A DNA stretch of 43,432 bases. Source: Clostridia bacterium. GTDB lineage: Bacteria > Bacillota > Clostridia > Christensenellales > Borkfalkiaceae. The notes beneath the pieces were generated by a model, which saw only the letters and a list, made by a program, of their open reading frames with translations, ran no database searches and was not told the DNA's origin. Position numbers and translations under genes: made by a program. Shown here piece by piece: positions 19,090 through 26,135 of this stretch. Where the stretch lies: contig JAFZXN010000046.1 of NCBI GenBank assembly GCA_017616695.1, positions 1-43,432 of the forward strand. The letters run 5' to 3'. Position 1 is the stretch's first letter, and every line of letters starts with the position of its first letter.

Positions 19090-20841
19090 TTATTCCTCCT
19101 CGACGCTTGCCGTCGTCAGATTGCATTTTTCCATTCTGCCGAGAGTGTCGGCTTTAAACTTACTGTTTCTGTCGTAAGTGTACAGCCCGTTCTGCTCCTG
19201 TTCGATATCGTAAAGCTGCGTGTAGCAGAAACCGCATAAGTTTTTGCAGGATAACAAAAGCTTGACTATCTCTTCGTAGCGGTCCGCAAATTGCTTTTCG
19301 TCTTTGAGACTTTCGCCGTAACCCCAATCGTCCGTGGCGGTCACGACGTTATTGCACGTCGAAACGGCTTTACCGTCCACGGAAGAACCGTTGCCGAACC
19401 TCTTTCCGCCGAACTCGCTTATATGTACCGGAAGGTTTCCGTCGTATCTTAACTCCGTTTCCTTTTCGTTATAGAGCATGGGAACGTGCAATTCGTTTTC
19501 CTCGCAAAGCTCTTTGAGTATCTTTTTAAGCTCGTCGTATTCCCCGTAGCAGTGGAAATCGTAAAGGTCGGTCTTATGCCCGTGATGTCCGCCGCTCACG
19601 TCCACGCAAGGTCTCGTAGTATCGATCTCCTTGGTAAGAGTGTAAACGGCGTCGACGAATCTTACGTCCCTCGGGGAGCGATTGTCCTTGATATCGTCCC
19701 ACACCTCGTTAAGGGGACACCAGGTTATCACAGACGGGTGATTGAAATCTCTTTCGACCGTTTCCGTCCATTCCTTCGTGAATTGACCGAGCGCGCAAAG
19801 GTCGGAATACCTTATGCCCCAACTCGGGAACTCGCCCCATACCATTACGCCCATCTTGTCGCAATAATACAGATATTCGGGATCGAAGACCTTCTGATGC
19901 AGCCTTATGCCGTTGAAACCGAGCCTTAACGCCCTTTCGATATCTAATGCGAAATCGGAAGGATCTTTCGGCGTATACACGCCGCCGGGATAATAACCTT
20001 GGTCGAGGACCAGCCTCTGGAATACCGACCTGCCGTTCAACAAGAATTTTTTGTCGGCGTACCCGACCGATCTCATGCCGAAGTAGCTGTCGACCTCGTC
20101 TTTATCGAACTTTATTTTAACGTCGTATAAATTCCCTTGACCTTCGTCCCATAAGTGCTTTTCTTTAAGGCTTATCCGAAACCTTTCTTCACGCTCTATC
20201 GTGCCACAACATTCGCCCACGACTTTCCCGCCGAACGATACGACTATATTTATATTGCCGGAATCGGAAGTCCTTATCTCGACGTCTACGCTCTGATCGT
20301 CGACGTTCGGGTAGTATTTTACGTTAAGGATACGGACTTTTTTAACCACCTCCAGCCATACCGTCTGCCAGATGCCCGTGCAACGAGTGTAAAAACAGCC
20401 GAAAGAATACGGCTTTTCGCTTTGCTTGCCGCTGGGGATATTGTCGGAAACGTCGTCGTATACCTTGACTTTAAGATGATTTTCTCCCGATACGAGATAG
20501 TCGGTCACGTCGAAAGAAAACGGAGTATACCCGCCGATATGCCTGCCGACGTAACTGCCGTTTACGTAAACTTTCGCCTCGTGATCGACGGCGCCGAAAT
20601 GCAATATCACGCGTTCGTCCTCGCAAAAAGAAGGCGCGCTGAACGTTCGTTCGTAAACGCATTCTTTTATAAAATCTTTATACGCCACGCCGGAAAACTC
20701 CGATTCGGGACAATACGGAACGATTATCTTATATTTATGCTCCGCACCGTTACCGTTAAATTTCAATGACCATTCGCCGTTCAGATCGATCCATTTTTCT
20801 CTTCGCAGTTGTCTGTTGGGATGATAATCTGTAACAACCAT
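19090..20841 (-). CDS. Glycoside hydrolase family 2 enzyme (beta-galactosidase/glucuronidase type)
   Basis: This 583-aa protein has no signal peptide, so it is cytoplasmic. It shows the GH2 architecture: an N-terminal jelly-roll sugar-binding domain at about 10-180, an Ig-like domain at about 185-265, and a TIM barrel from about 265. The acid/base is expected at Glu379 (CPLNEVW, with the typical preceding Asn) and the nucleophile at Glu476 (HISEFGG). It would hydrolyse terminal beta-linked galactose, glucuronate, mannose or similar from imported oligosaccharides; the exact sugar cannot be read from sequence. Length fits the short GH2 enzymes near 600 aa. It is the first gene of the cluster, with a strong promoter about 150 bp upstream and an AAGGAG ribosome-binding site. 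Confidence 0.92.
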   Translation of the reverse strand: MVVTDYHPNRQLRREKWIDLNGEWSLKFNGNGAEHKYKIIVPYCPESEFSGVAYKDFIKECVYERTFSAPSFCEDERVILHFGAVDHEAKVYVNGSYVGRHIGGYTPFSFDVTDYLVSGENHLKVKVYDDVSDNIPSGKQSEKPYSFGCFYTRCTGIWQTVWLEVVKKVRILNVKYYPNVDDQSVDVEIRTSDSGNINIVVSFGGKVVGECCGTIEREERFRISLKEKHLWDEGQGNLYDVKIKFDKDEVDSYFGMRSVGYADKKFLLNGRSVFQRLVLDQGYYPGGVYTPKDPSDFALDIERALRLGFNGIRLHQKVFDPEYLYYCDKMGVMVWGEFPSWGIRYSDLCALGQFTKEWTETVERDFNHPSVITWCPLNEVWDDIKDNRSPRDVRFVDAVYTLTKEIDTTRPCVDVSGGHHGHKTDLYDFHCYGEYDELKKILKELCEENELHVPMLYNEKETELRYDGNLPVHISEFGGKRFGNGSSVDGKAVSTCNNVVTATDDWGYGESLKDEKQFADRYEEIVKLLLSCKNLCGFCYTQLYDIEQEQNGLYTYDRNSKFKADTLGRMEKCNLTTASVEEE

Positions 20842-20984
20842 TTTTCTGCTCCTTGTCGGATATATGACTTTGATCCGCTTAATTGATTTAAACCTATCGT
20901 TTGACGTCGTAACGAACCGTTATCCGTCGCAAAGAAATAGCCTTATTTCCGTTGCGAAGACGCGGGCTCGCTTTTACCAACTTT

Positions 20985-21013
20985 ATTATATAATGCAAAG
21001 TTACGCAGGTCAA
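20985..21013 (-). promoter_or_regulatory. SigA-type promoter of the GH2-led cluster
   Basis: On the minus strand a TTGACC -35 box (21008-21013) is separated by exactly 17 bp from a perfect TATAAT -10 box (20985-20990). The expected transcript begins near 20978, giving a leader of about 137 nt before the GH2 start at 20841. The shared 37-bp upstream element abuts the -35 box. Confidence 0.8.
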
Positions 21014-21047
21014 TACCGAATCGAAAAAAAACAACTTCCATAAATTG
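21011..21047 (-). promoter_or_regulatory. Shared 37-bp upstream element, copy at the GH2 promoter
   Basis: In transcription direction it begins CAATTTATGGAAGT and ends TTCGGTATTG, running into the -35 box. It has the same length as, and 28 of 37 bases identical with, the element at 25795-25831 upstream of the esterase. The GGAAGT core sits 20 nt upstream of the -35 hexamer in both. It is a candidate activator or repressor site for the adjacent regulator (inference). Confidence 0.55.
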
Positions 21048-21208
21048 ACATTTTGACATTTTTCGTTTCTTAATTTTTGGAAGTAAAAAAAGCGGTGCGC
21101 GTTATTGCATTAATTTCATAATACGCCGTTCGTTATTGCGTTGTTTACTTCCGAAAACTTGTTGTTATTACGCCGTAAAAACTATTTTTTGAAAGTATCG
21201 AAAATGAA

Positions 21209-21238
21209 TTGACATTTGCCGATGATTTCTGTTATCAT
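21209..21238 (+). promoter_or_regulatory. Promoter of the ArsR-type regulator
   Basis: TTGACA (21209-21214), an 18-bp spacer and TATCAT (21233-21238) lie just ahead of the regulator. Because the TTG of the -35 box is in frame with the gene, an ORF caller may place the start there. The real start is the ATG at 21266, behind AAAGGAAAA. Confidence 0.65.
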
Positions 21239-21265
21239 AAGAAAAACGATCAAAGGAAAAACCAT

Positions 21266-22216
21266 ATGAGCGACATTTTGAATCCGAATAAAGAAATATC
21301 GTTATCCATTGCGAACAAGCAGGACGCCGAGATGATACGCAAGATCTCTCACGCGCTCGACTCACCCGAAAGGATAAAGATATTGCGTTCGATACTGTAT
21401 AAATCCAAAGGGCTTCAGGAGCTTTCGACCGAGCTTAACATTCCCATTTCAAGCATAATGCGCCACGTAGACATACTTACCGACGCGCAGCTGATAATTA
21501 TAAATTATCAACCCGGACTGAAAGGTCACGCAAAATACTGTTCGCAGACGATATTGTCTTTTACGGTCTCTCTCGACGTTTCCGACACGCAAAAGGAAAG
21601 CGAGCAGGAATACGTTCTCGAGCTTCCCATCGGGCACTTTTCGCACTGCCATATAACCACGCCTTGCGGAATGAACGGCAAGGACGCGCAAATAGGAAAA
21701 TACGACGATAAACGCTCGTTTTTCCTCCCCGAAAGGATAAACGCGGAGCTTTTGTGGTTTGAAGAAGGCTTTATCACTTATAACTTCGCCACGCCGCCGG
21801 AAGATCTCGGTTATTCTTCCGTTTCCTTTTCTTTTGAGATCTGTTCGGAAACCGTTTACTTCAATAACAACTGGCCGAGCGATATTACTTTATACGTAAA
21901 CGATATCGAAATATTGACCTTCACCTCCCCCGGCGATTTCGGCGGCAGAAGAGGAACTTATACCCCCGATTACTGGCCCCTGACCAGCACTCAATACGGG
22001 CTTTTGAAAAAGATAATCGTCAACGATTTCGGCGTATATTTCGACGGAAAACTCGTTTCGAGAAGTATCACCTTCGACGATCTGCACGTTTTCGACCACG
22101 TTGCCGTAAAGTTCACCATCGGCATAAAGCCCGACGCCAAACATAAGGGCGGGATAAACCTCTTCGGCAAAAACTTCGGCGACTATAATCAGGCGATCGT
22201 CATGAAAATTCGGTAA
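21266..22216 (+). CDS. ArsR/winged-helix transcriptional regulator with C-terminal sensor-like domain
   Basis: This 316-aa regulator starts at the ATG at 21266, since an earlier in-frame TTG lies inside its own promoter. Residues about 25-95 form an ArsR-like winged helix (LDSPERIKILRSIL, LQELSTELNIPISSIMRHVDIL). The remaining 220 aa are a beta-rich domain that I do not recognise by name; it ends GGINLFGKNFGDYNQ. This two-part layout occurs in Clostridia next to carbohydrate clusters. It is divergent from the GH2-led cluster, with strong promoters on both sides, so it probably controls that cluster. The shared element at the GH2 and esterase promoters is a candidate target. The effector, perhaps a sugar, is unknown. 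Confidence 0.8.
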   Translation: MSDILNPNKEISLSIANKQDAEMIRKISHALDSPERIKILRSILYKSKGLQELSTELNIPISSIMRHVDILTDAQLIIINYQPGLKGHAKYCSQTILSFTVSLDVSDTQKESEQEYVLELPIGHFSHCHITTPCGMNGKDAQIGKYDDKRSFFLPERINAELLWFEEGFITYNFATPPEDLGYSSVSFSFEICSETVYFNNNWPSDITLYVNDIEILTFTSPGDFGGRRGTYTPDYWPLTSTQYGLLKKIIVNDFGVYFDGKLVSRSITFDDLHVFDHVAVKFTIGIKPDAKHKGGINLFGKNFGDYNQAIVMKIR

Positions 22217-22275
22217 TAATTGACGTTTCTTTTTACTTAAAACGCAAAAAATATCGCTAAAATATTGGCAATCGG

Positions 22276-22304
22276 TTGACATTTTATTTAAAAATTGCTA
22301 ATAT
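22276..22304 (+). promoter_or_regulatory. Promoter of the hipB-like gene, probably leaderless
   Basis: TTGACA (22276-22281), a 17-bp spacer and TAATAT (22299-22304). The start codon at 22314 is only 9 nt beyond the -10 box, about where transcription should begin, and no Shine-Dalgarno sequence is present. This suggests a leaderless mRNA. Confidence 0.6.
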
Positions 22305-22313
22305 ATAAGCACT

Positions 22314-22604
22314 ATGGATAAAAAATTCGATATCGGTGATTTTATCAACGCAAAAACGCAGCGATCGGTCCTTAACGATCTGACGGAGCGGGTAAAAAAA
22401 AGAAGAAAAGAAATGAAGTTTACGCAAAAAGAACTTGCCGCAAGGTCGGGGGTATCTTACGCTTCGGTGCGCCGCTTTGAAACTTGCGGCGAGATATCGC
22501 TTTCGTCGCTTATGAGTATCGCGGCGGCTTTAGACTGTCTTGAAGACTTCGACGGTCTTTTCGCCAAAAAAGCGATCTTAAATCTGAAGGATTTTGAAGG
22601 ATGA
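22314..22604 (+). CDS. HipB-like XRE-family antitoxin/regulator
   Basis: This is a 96-aa protein with an XRE/Cro-CI helix-turn-helix at about residues 22-80 (KRRKEMKFTQKELAARSGVS, SLSSLMSIAAALDCL). The length and the 4-bp overlap (ATGA) with a hipA-like fragment fit the antitoxin gene of a HipBA toxin-antitoxin module. It would bind DNA as a dimer and repress its own promoter. Since the partner toxin gene is broken, the gene may now be only a repressor, or be decaying. Confidence is high for the DNA-binding fold and lower for present function. Confidence 0.8.
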   Translation: MDKKFDIGDFINAKTQRSVLNDLTERVKKRRKEMKFTQKELAARSGVSYASVRRFETCGEISLSSLMSIAAALDCLEDFDGLFAKKAILNLKDFEG

Positions 22605-22837
22605 TCGATAATATAAAAAAAGTTACCGTAAAACACAACGGAAAAACGGTGGGATATCTTGCCGAAACGGAGCCTTTCGTCATCGCCTTCCAATACGATG
22701 AAAATTGGATAAGGTCGGGGTTTCCCATATCGCCTTTTTCATTACCGCTTTCCGATAAAGTGTACCGAAATAATGAACGAGATCGAAAATATCTGCAATT
22801 CGTAAAGATCGCCGAACAGATCGATTGCCGATCTTAA
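22601..22837 (+). pseudogene. Truncated hipA-like toxin fragment (N-terminal subdomain only)
   Basis: These 78 codons encode the start of HipA N-subdomain 1 (VKHNGKTVGYLAE, FQYDENW, SPFSLPLSDKVY). The sequence then leaves the family at about residue 55. The usual FxxxxPxG segment and the whole kinase domain (about 350 more residues) are missing. The reading frame overlaps hipB by 4 bp, as in intact modules. It is most simply a deletion remnant. A free-standing HipS-like protein, as in HipBST systems, is an alternative, but no HipT kinase gene follows. Confidence 0.65.
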
Positions 22838-22995
22838 AACCGTACATCGTCAGAATAAGCAAAAAACAGAAGACGACTTTTCGGCAATAACTACGGCGAC
22901 CGCAAACAAGCCGAAATATCGTTAACTGAAAACGACGATTGGTGAAAAATAAACGTTATTAAATCTTCTTTTAATCATTTTAAATAATGCAAAAA

Positions 22996-23020
22996 CCGCG
23001 CTATAAGTCGATTATCGACC
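22996..23020 (-). repeat. Intergenic repeat (ATCGACTTATA core), copy 1
   Basis: In minus orientation it reads GGTCGATAATCGACTTATAG and then GCGCGGTTTTT. It is one of about seven intergenic copies. The others are at 27224-27260, 28671-28710, 31861-31900, 40511-40550, 41719-41760 (minus) and a degenerate one at 41573-41592 (minus). The inner GTCGATAATCGAC is a small palindrome. Confidence 0.7.
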
Positions 23021-23034
23021 AAATAGCAAAGATT

Positions 23035-23071
23035 AAGCCGAGGACGAAACGAGTTTGTCCCCGGCTTTTTA
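23035..23071 (+). terminator. Intrinsic terminator after the hipBA remnant
   Basis: The stem AAGCCG-A-GGAC pairs with GTCC-C-CGGCTT, with an inner AAAC/GTTT pairing, and is followed by TTTTTA. It is correctly oriented to end plus-strand transcription from the hipB promoter. Confidence 0.65.
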
Positions 23072-23374
23072 TTAATCATATTCGATTTACCATATCGTAC
23101 TTATCTTTGTACTCTTCCGCTTACATTACCGCTCATTAAGGTTTCTGCTTCCATTATCGACACCATATTGTAGTCGCCTTCTATGATAAATATTGTTTTG
23201 ACGTTTGAAACGATCAAGATCGCCAAACGAAACGGGCTTGACGATGTTTACTTCGTATTCGCCGCCTTCTTCATTTAAAGTCTGAAAATAATGATTAAAA
23301 AGGTCCTTAAAAAATTCCCTTCCCCGTACTGTAATACTTTTATCATATACTCACCATCAGATATGTCGTATTCG

Positions 23375-23512
23375 TTACGAATACTCAAACGTTATTTCGT
23401 CTATCGCATAGGCGTTGAACCCGAAAAATTTCTGCGCGAGTTGACCGACCTTTTCAGTTAGTGTCATCTTTTTGATCAGGTCTCTTGCCATTTGTTTATC
23501 GTCTTTTTTCAT
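23375..23512 (-). pseudogene. N-terminal remnant of a GH3 beta-glucosidase-like gene
   Basis: These 45 codons from an ATG at 23512 read MKKDDKQMARDLIKKMTLTE then KVGQLAQKFFGF before a stop. The segment LIKKMTLTEKVGQLAQ is the characteristic N-terminal start of glycoside hydrolase family 3 enzymes, which are normally 700-900 aa. No further GH3 sequence is recognisable, so most of the gene has been deleted. There is no clear ribosome-binding site. Confidence 0.65.
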
Positions 23513-23570
23513 ATCGTTTTTTTAGAAAAGCTGAAATACCGTAATATTATTCCGTAAAACGGTTTTATCG

Positions 23571-24341
23571 TTAAAATTCCGTCGTCAATCCGTCGTAAGC
23601 GGGTATCAGGCCGCTTGTGGACAGCTCTTTCGAGATAACGCCGTGCGGTTTATGGAGCGAAGGAGCGATATGGGAAAGATAGATCGTCGTTTTTTCATCG
23701 ATAATTCCCATGATCTTCATAGAAGGCACCATCAATCGTATCATTGCGAGGCTGTTATGCTCCGCGATACGATAGTTGCCGACGATATCCCCTATCGTAG
23801 CGTCGATCACGAGCGCCGATAACTTCTTGTCCTGAAGCCAATAATACGTACGATTCAATATCCAGGCTCCGTCCAAAGCGTAAAGGAAACGCTTTTTACC
23901 GTCGTCAAAGTACAGCCACTGCGGAAAGCTGTTCGGATCGTGATTCGAATCAAGCCCCGTGACCATAATACCGTCACAGACGGTATACGTTTCATACGGA
24001 GTCATTTTAATTATTTCGGCGCCTTCGATAACGTCGATACGAGCGCCGTATTTAACCCGGATCCTTATTCGGTTTCCCGACGCTTTGACCAATCGTTTTA
24101 AGTTTTCGGGCTGAAAATGGTCGGGATGAAGATGCGTAATGAAAACGTCGGTGATCTTCGTAACGTCGACTTTGGCTATACGCAAAGAATCGAGCGTATG
24201 GATGCCGCAATCGATTAGTATTCTGTCGTTCAATAATACCGACGACGACCTTCTGGCGTCTTTATCGAAGCAGTTTTTGAACTCTTCGTTGAGTTTGGGT
24301 GAAAAATCGGCGGCACACGTACCTAAAAACAAAACTTTCAT
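23571..24341 (-). CDS. Metallo-beta-lactamase-fold hydrolase
   Basis: This 256-aa cytoplasmic protein has the metallo-beta-lactamase fold. The metal-binding HxHxDH motif is at residues 70-75 (HLHPDH), with a strand LIDCGIHTL before it and further possible ligands downstream (DGAW, near 158; SHIAPSLHKPHG near 224). It belongs to the PhnP/RNase Z-like part of the superfamily and probably cleaves a phosphodiester or cyclic ester; the substrate is unknown. It follows the esterase gene on the same strand with only a broken glycosyl hydrolase fragment between them, so it was probably part of the same carbohydrate operon. A 23-bp tandem duplication covers its start codon. Confidence 0.85.
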   Translation of the reverse strand: MKVLFLGTCAADFSPKLNEEFKNCFDKDARRSSSVLLNDRILIDCGIHTLDSLRIAKVDVTKITDVFITHLHPDHFQPENLKRLVKASGNRIRIRVKYGARIDVIEGAEIIKMTPYETYTVCDGIMVTGLDSNHDPNSFPQWLYFDDGKKRFLYALDGAWILNRTYYWLQDKKLSALVIDATIGDIVGNYRIAEHNSLAMIRLMVPSMKIMGIIDEKTTIYLSHIAPSLHKPHGVISKELSTSGLIPAYDGLTTEF

Positions 24342-24380
24342 AAGATTATTAAATATCCTTTCATAAGATTATTAAATATC
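24335..24380. repeat. 23-bp tandem duplication over the MBL gene start
   Basis: Two exact 23-bp copies (24335-24357 and 24358-24380, each beginning CTTTCATAAGATTATT) lie head to tail. The left copy carries the start codon of the MBL gene and the right copy the stop codon of the glycosyl hydrolase remnant. It probably marks the deletion or repair junction of the remnant. Confidence 0.9.
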
Positions 24381-24596
24381 TATTGTTGCGCGCGTCGGTC
24401 TGAAATCTTTGAGCATCGGAAGTATGTAAAACGCCTTTATCCCGAGCCGCACGAATCGGTAGAGTTGCCCGTCCGTTTCTTCCTTTGAAACGGGAGCGTT
24501 CCGGATCCGGGAATAAACGGGGGCAAACTCCGCGTTCGGGCTTGAAAACTCGGTCGGATCGAACGACGTATATGATTTTTTAATCGATTTTATCAT
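24372..24596 (-). pseudogene. N-terminal remnant of a large glycosyl hydrolase
   Basis: These 74 codons begin MIKSIKKSYTSFDPTEFSSP. The stretch FAPVYSRIRNAPVSKEETD, then VRLGIKAFYILP, is like the N-terminal start of very large glycosyl hydrolases (GH106-like and relatives) in which a PxYxWxWN motif leads into a barrel. Here the key Trp residues of that motif are replaced (YSRIRN). Such enzymes are 700-1100 aa, so nearly all is gone. It lies 21 bp after the esterase and ends in the 23-bp tandem duplication. The family is uncertain; that it is a fragment is fairly clear. Confidence 0.45.
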
Positions 24597-24617
24597 AACT
24601 TATTACAAGTTCTTTTT

Positions 24618-25658
24618 TCATAGCTTCCACCCCATTTCTTTTACGGCGCCCGTTATCGCTTTCCACACGATATCTTCGCACCACCAATGCTCTCTCGGCG
24701 TGACGACGAGCGAACGGTTATTCAAAGCGCCCGCTTTAGCGTATATCTTTTCGATCGTTTCGTAGCCGCGGTAAACGCCTTCGATCGGGAATATATCGTC
24801 CTTTTCGCCCGCGATAACGATAAGTTTTCTCGGCGCGATCATACACGCGAGATCCTGCATATCGAAATATTTAAAGCAGAACGGTATATAATTACAGGCG
24901 CAATGTTCGATGGAAAGGATCGACTCTTTGTACGGGCAGAACGAACAACTCGGAGCCGAAAGCTTTATTCTCTCGTCGTAACACGCGGCGTAATAACTTA
25001 TCGTTCCGCCGCCCGAATTGCCGGTGATGATTATCTTATCGGTATCGCATTCGGGAAAATATGCCAAAGCGTCTATCGCCTTATGGATATCCCACACCCT
25101 TTCGCCTATCGTGGTTCTTCCGAGCCCCAACGCGACGCGGGAATTATATTGACAGTTTATACCGTACAGCCTGTTTTTGCTTATAGGTTTTCTTTCGCCC
25201 ATGCCGCGCTGTTCTATGGCGAGCGCGATAAACCCGTTTTTTGCCGCTTGCAAAGCAAATTGCCCGCGCGGCTGATAATTTTCGTCTTCTTTACAAAGCT
25301 TTATGCCGACCGAATTGTGAAACCCGGGAGAATGCCCTTGCATGGTTATGGCGACCGGGCGTTTACCGACTGTCCCGTCGGGGATAACGAGATAACACGG
25401 CACCGTTTCGCCGATCTCGCTGTCGAAAACAAATCGCACGAGCCTGTAATCTTCTTTTTGCTCGTCGCTTTCGACGCGCACGTTCAAAGGACAGGCGTTC
25501 TTTTCTATCTCGTCAAGCCCCGTCAGTTCGATAAATTTCTCTTTTATACGGTTCTTCCATTCCGAATAATCGTTGCTTTCCGAAAAAGAATATTTCGGTA
25601 TCGTCTTTTGAACGAGCAGATCGTGACAAAGTTCGGGGTTTATATTGATTTTTTCCAT
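24618..25658 (-). CDS. Acetyl-xylan-esterase-like alpha/beta hydrolase
   Basis: This 346-aa protein has the alpha/beta-hydrolase fold and no signal peptide. The nucleophile is Ser215 in GNSGGG, with the acid probably Asp287 or Asp288 (GEKDDIF) and the base His324 (PREHWW). An oxyanion-hole-like QGHSPG lies at 107-112. The layout matches the Abhydrolase_7/AXE1-like esterases that remove acetyl groups from xylan-derived or other oligosaccharides. It is the first gene on this strand after a perfect promoter and carries the same 37-bp upstream element as the GH2-led cluster. This places it in the same regulon and supports a role in deacetylating imported sugar chains (inference). Confidence 0.82.
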   Translation of the reverse strand: MEKININPELCHDLLVQKTIPKYSFSESNDYSEWKNRIKEKFIELTGLDEIEKNACPLNVRVESDEQKEDYRLVRFVFDSEIGETVPCYLVIPDGTVGKRPVAITMQGHSPGFHNSVGIKLCKEDENYQPRGQFALQAAKNGFIALAIEQRGMGERKPISKNRLYGINCQYNSRVALGLGRTTIGERVWDIHKAIDALAYFPECDTDKIIITGNSGGGTISYYAACYDERIKLSAPSCSFCPYKESILSIEHCACNYIPFCFKYFDMQDLACMIAPRKLIVIAGEKDDIFPIEGVYRGYETIEKIYAKAGALNNRSLVVTPREHWWCEDIVWKAITGAVKEMGWKL

Positions 25659-25768
25659 ATTAAATACCGTCTTTTATGATTTTAATTCGGTCGGATACGG
25701 TCAAAGTCCGACGACAGAAAAATTTCGCAGGATAAAAAGAAATAACTTTTTCGCCGTCCGATAATATA

Positions 25769-25797
25769 ATTATACATTAAACGCATATAAAAATCAA
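25769..25797 (-). promoter_or_regulatory. SigA-type promoter of the esterase operon
   Basis: On the minus strand TTGATT (25792-25797), a 17-bp spacer and a perfect TATAAT (25769-25774). Transcription should begin near 25762, about 104 nt before the esterase start. Confidence 0.75.
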
Positions 25798-25831
25798 TAC
25801 CGAAATTTAAAATAACCACTTCCGATAATTG
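25795..25831 (-). promoter_or_regulatory. Shared 37-bp upstream element, copy at the esterase promoter
   Basis: In transcription direction it begins CAATTATCGGAAGT and ends TTCGGTATTG, entering the -35 box. It is 28/37 identical to the copy at 21011-21047, with the GGAAGT core at the same 20-nt distance from the -35 hexamer. Confidence 0.55.
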
Positions 25832-26106
25832 GCTTTTTCATAGCCGTCTATTACCAAAAATTGAAAGCATTCTCCACCGTAATAACGACTGAAAACGACC
25901 GCCTGTTTTTGCAGTTCTTTTTGTAGCTCAAAGTTGAAAACGGCTCGAATTGAGGAATAGTCGGCAACCGAAAGGCAGGATATCGCTATCTTTTGGCGGA
26001 TACGATTTTTCGGTAGGTTTATTCGGCTTTTCGACCTGACGCGCTCATTGCTCGGATATCGTTTTATTTTGTCGGCCGAATTTCGGTTTCATTGGTCAAA
26101 AAACCA

Positions 26107-26135
26107 TTGACATAAGGCGTTTTTTAGAGTATAAT
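26107..26135 (+). promoter_or_regulatory. Promoter with a long structured leader before the DUF1292 gene
   Basis: A perfect TTGACA (26107-26112), 17-bp spacer and TATAAT (26130-26135). The start codon is at 26314, so the leader is about 170 nt. It contains a hairpin at 26154-26197 (TTTCGGGG / CCCCGAAA with inner AAGG / CCTT) and a T-rich stretch near 26258. It may be a regulatory leader or a small RNA. Confidence 0.65.

Larger units (their letters stand above)
20842..21265. promoter_or_regulatory. Divergent intergenic control region
   Basis: This 424-bp AT-rich region separates the GH2-led cluster from the divergent ArsR-type regulator. It contains a minus-strand promoter, a plus-strand promoter and the shared 37-bp element, each listed separately. 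Two further GGAAGT motifs occur: one on the plus strand near 21079, one on the minus strand near 21151. They could be additional half-sites for the regulator. I see no gene here. Confidence 0.6.
22838..23570. other. Decayed intergenic stretch with gene remnants
   Basis: This stretch of about 730 bp holds no intact gene. It contains a possible C-terminal remnant of a second ArsR-type regulator (about 22877-22945, plus strand; LFGNNYGDRKQ against LFGKNFGDYNQ in the intact protein), one copy of the intergenic repeat (23001-23020), a plus-strand terminator (23035-23071) and a GH3 remnant on the minus strand (23375-23512). From 23080 to 23370 the minus strand shows coding-like segments broken by stops and frameshifts that I cannot assign. 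Confidence 0.5.

Noticed and set aside
21209-21265. An earlier TTG start for the ArsR-type regulator
   Set aside because: The TTG is the first half of the TTGACA -35 box of the gene's own promoter, and the ATG at 21266 has a good ribosome-binding site.
24687-25679. A 330-codon plus-strand frame opposite the esterase gene
   Set aside because: The minus-strand esterase has a full catalytic triad, promoter and family match. The antisense frame has none of these.
25807-26090. A minus-strand frame of about 95 codons upstream of the esterase
   Set aside because: It has no ATG start, no ribosome-binding site and no family resemblance. Its end overlaps the shared promoter element, which also occurs at an unrelated promoter, so DNA conservation there is better explained as regulatory.
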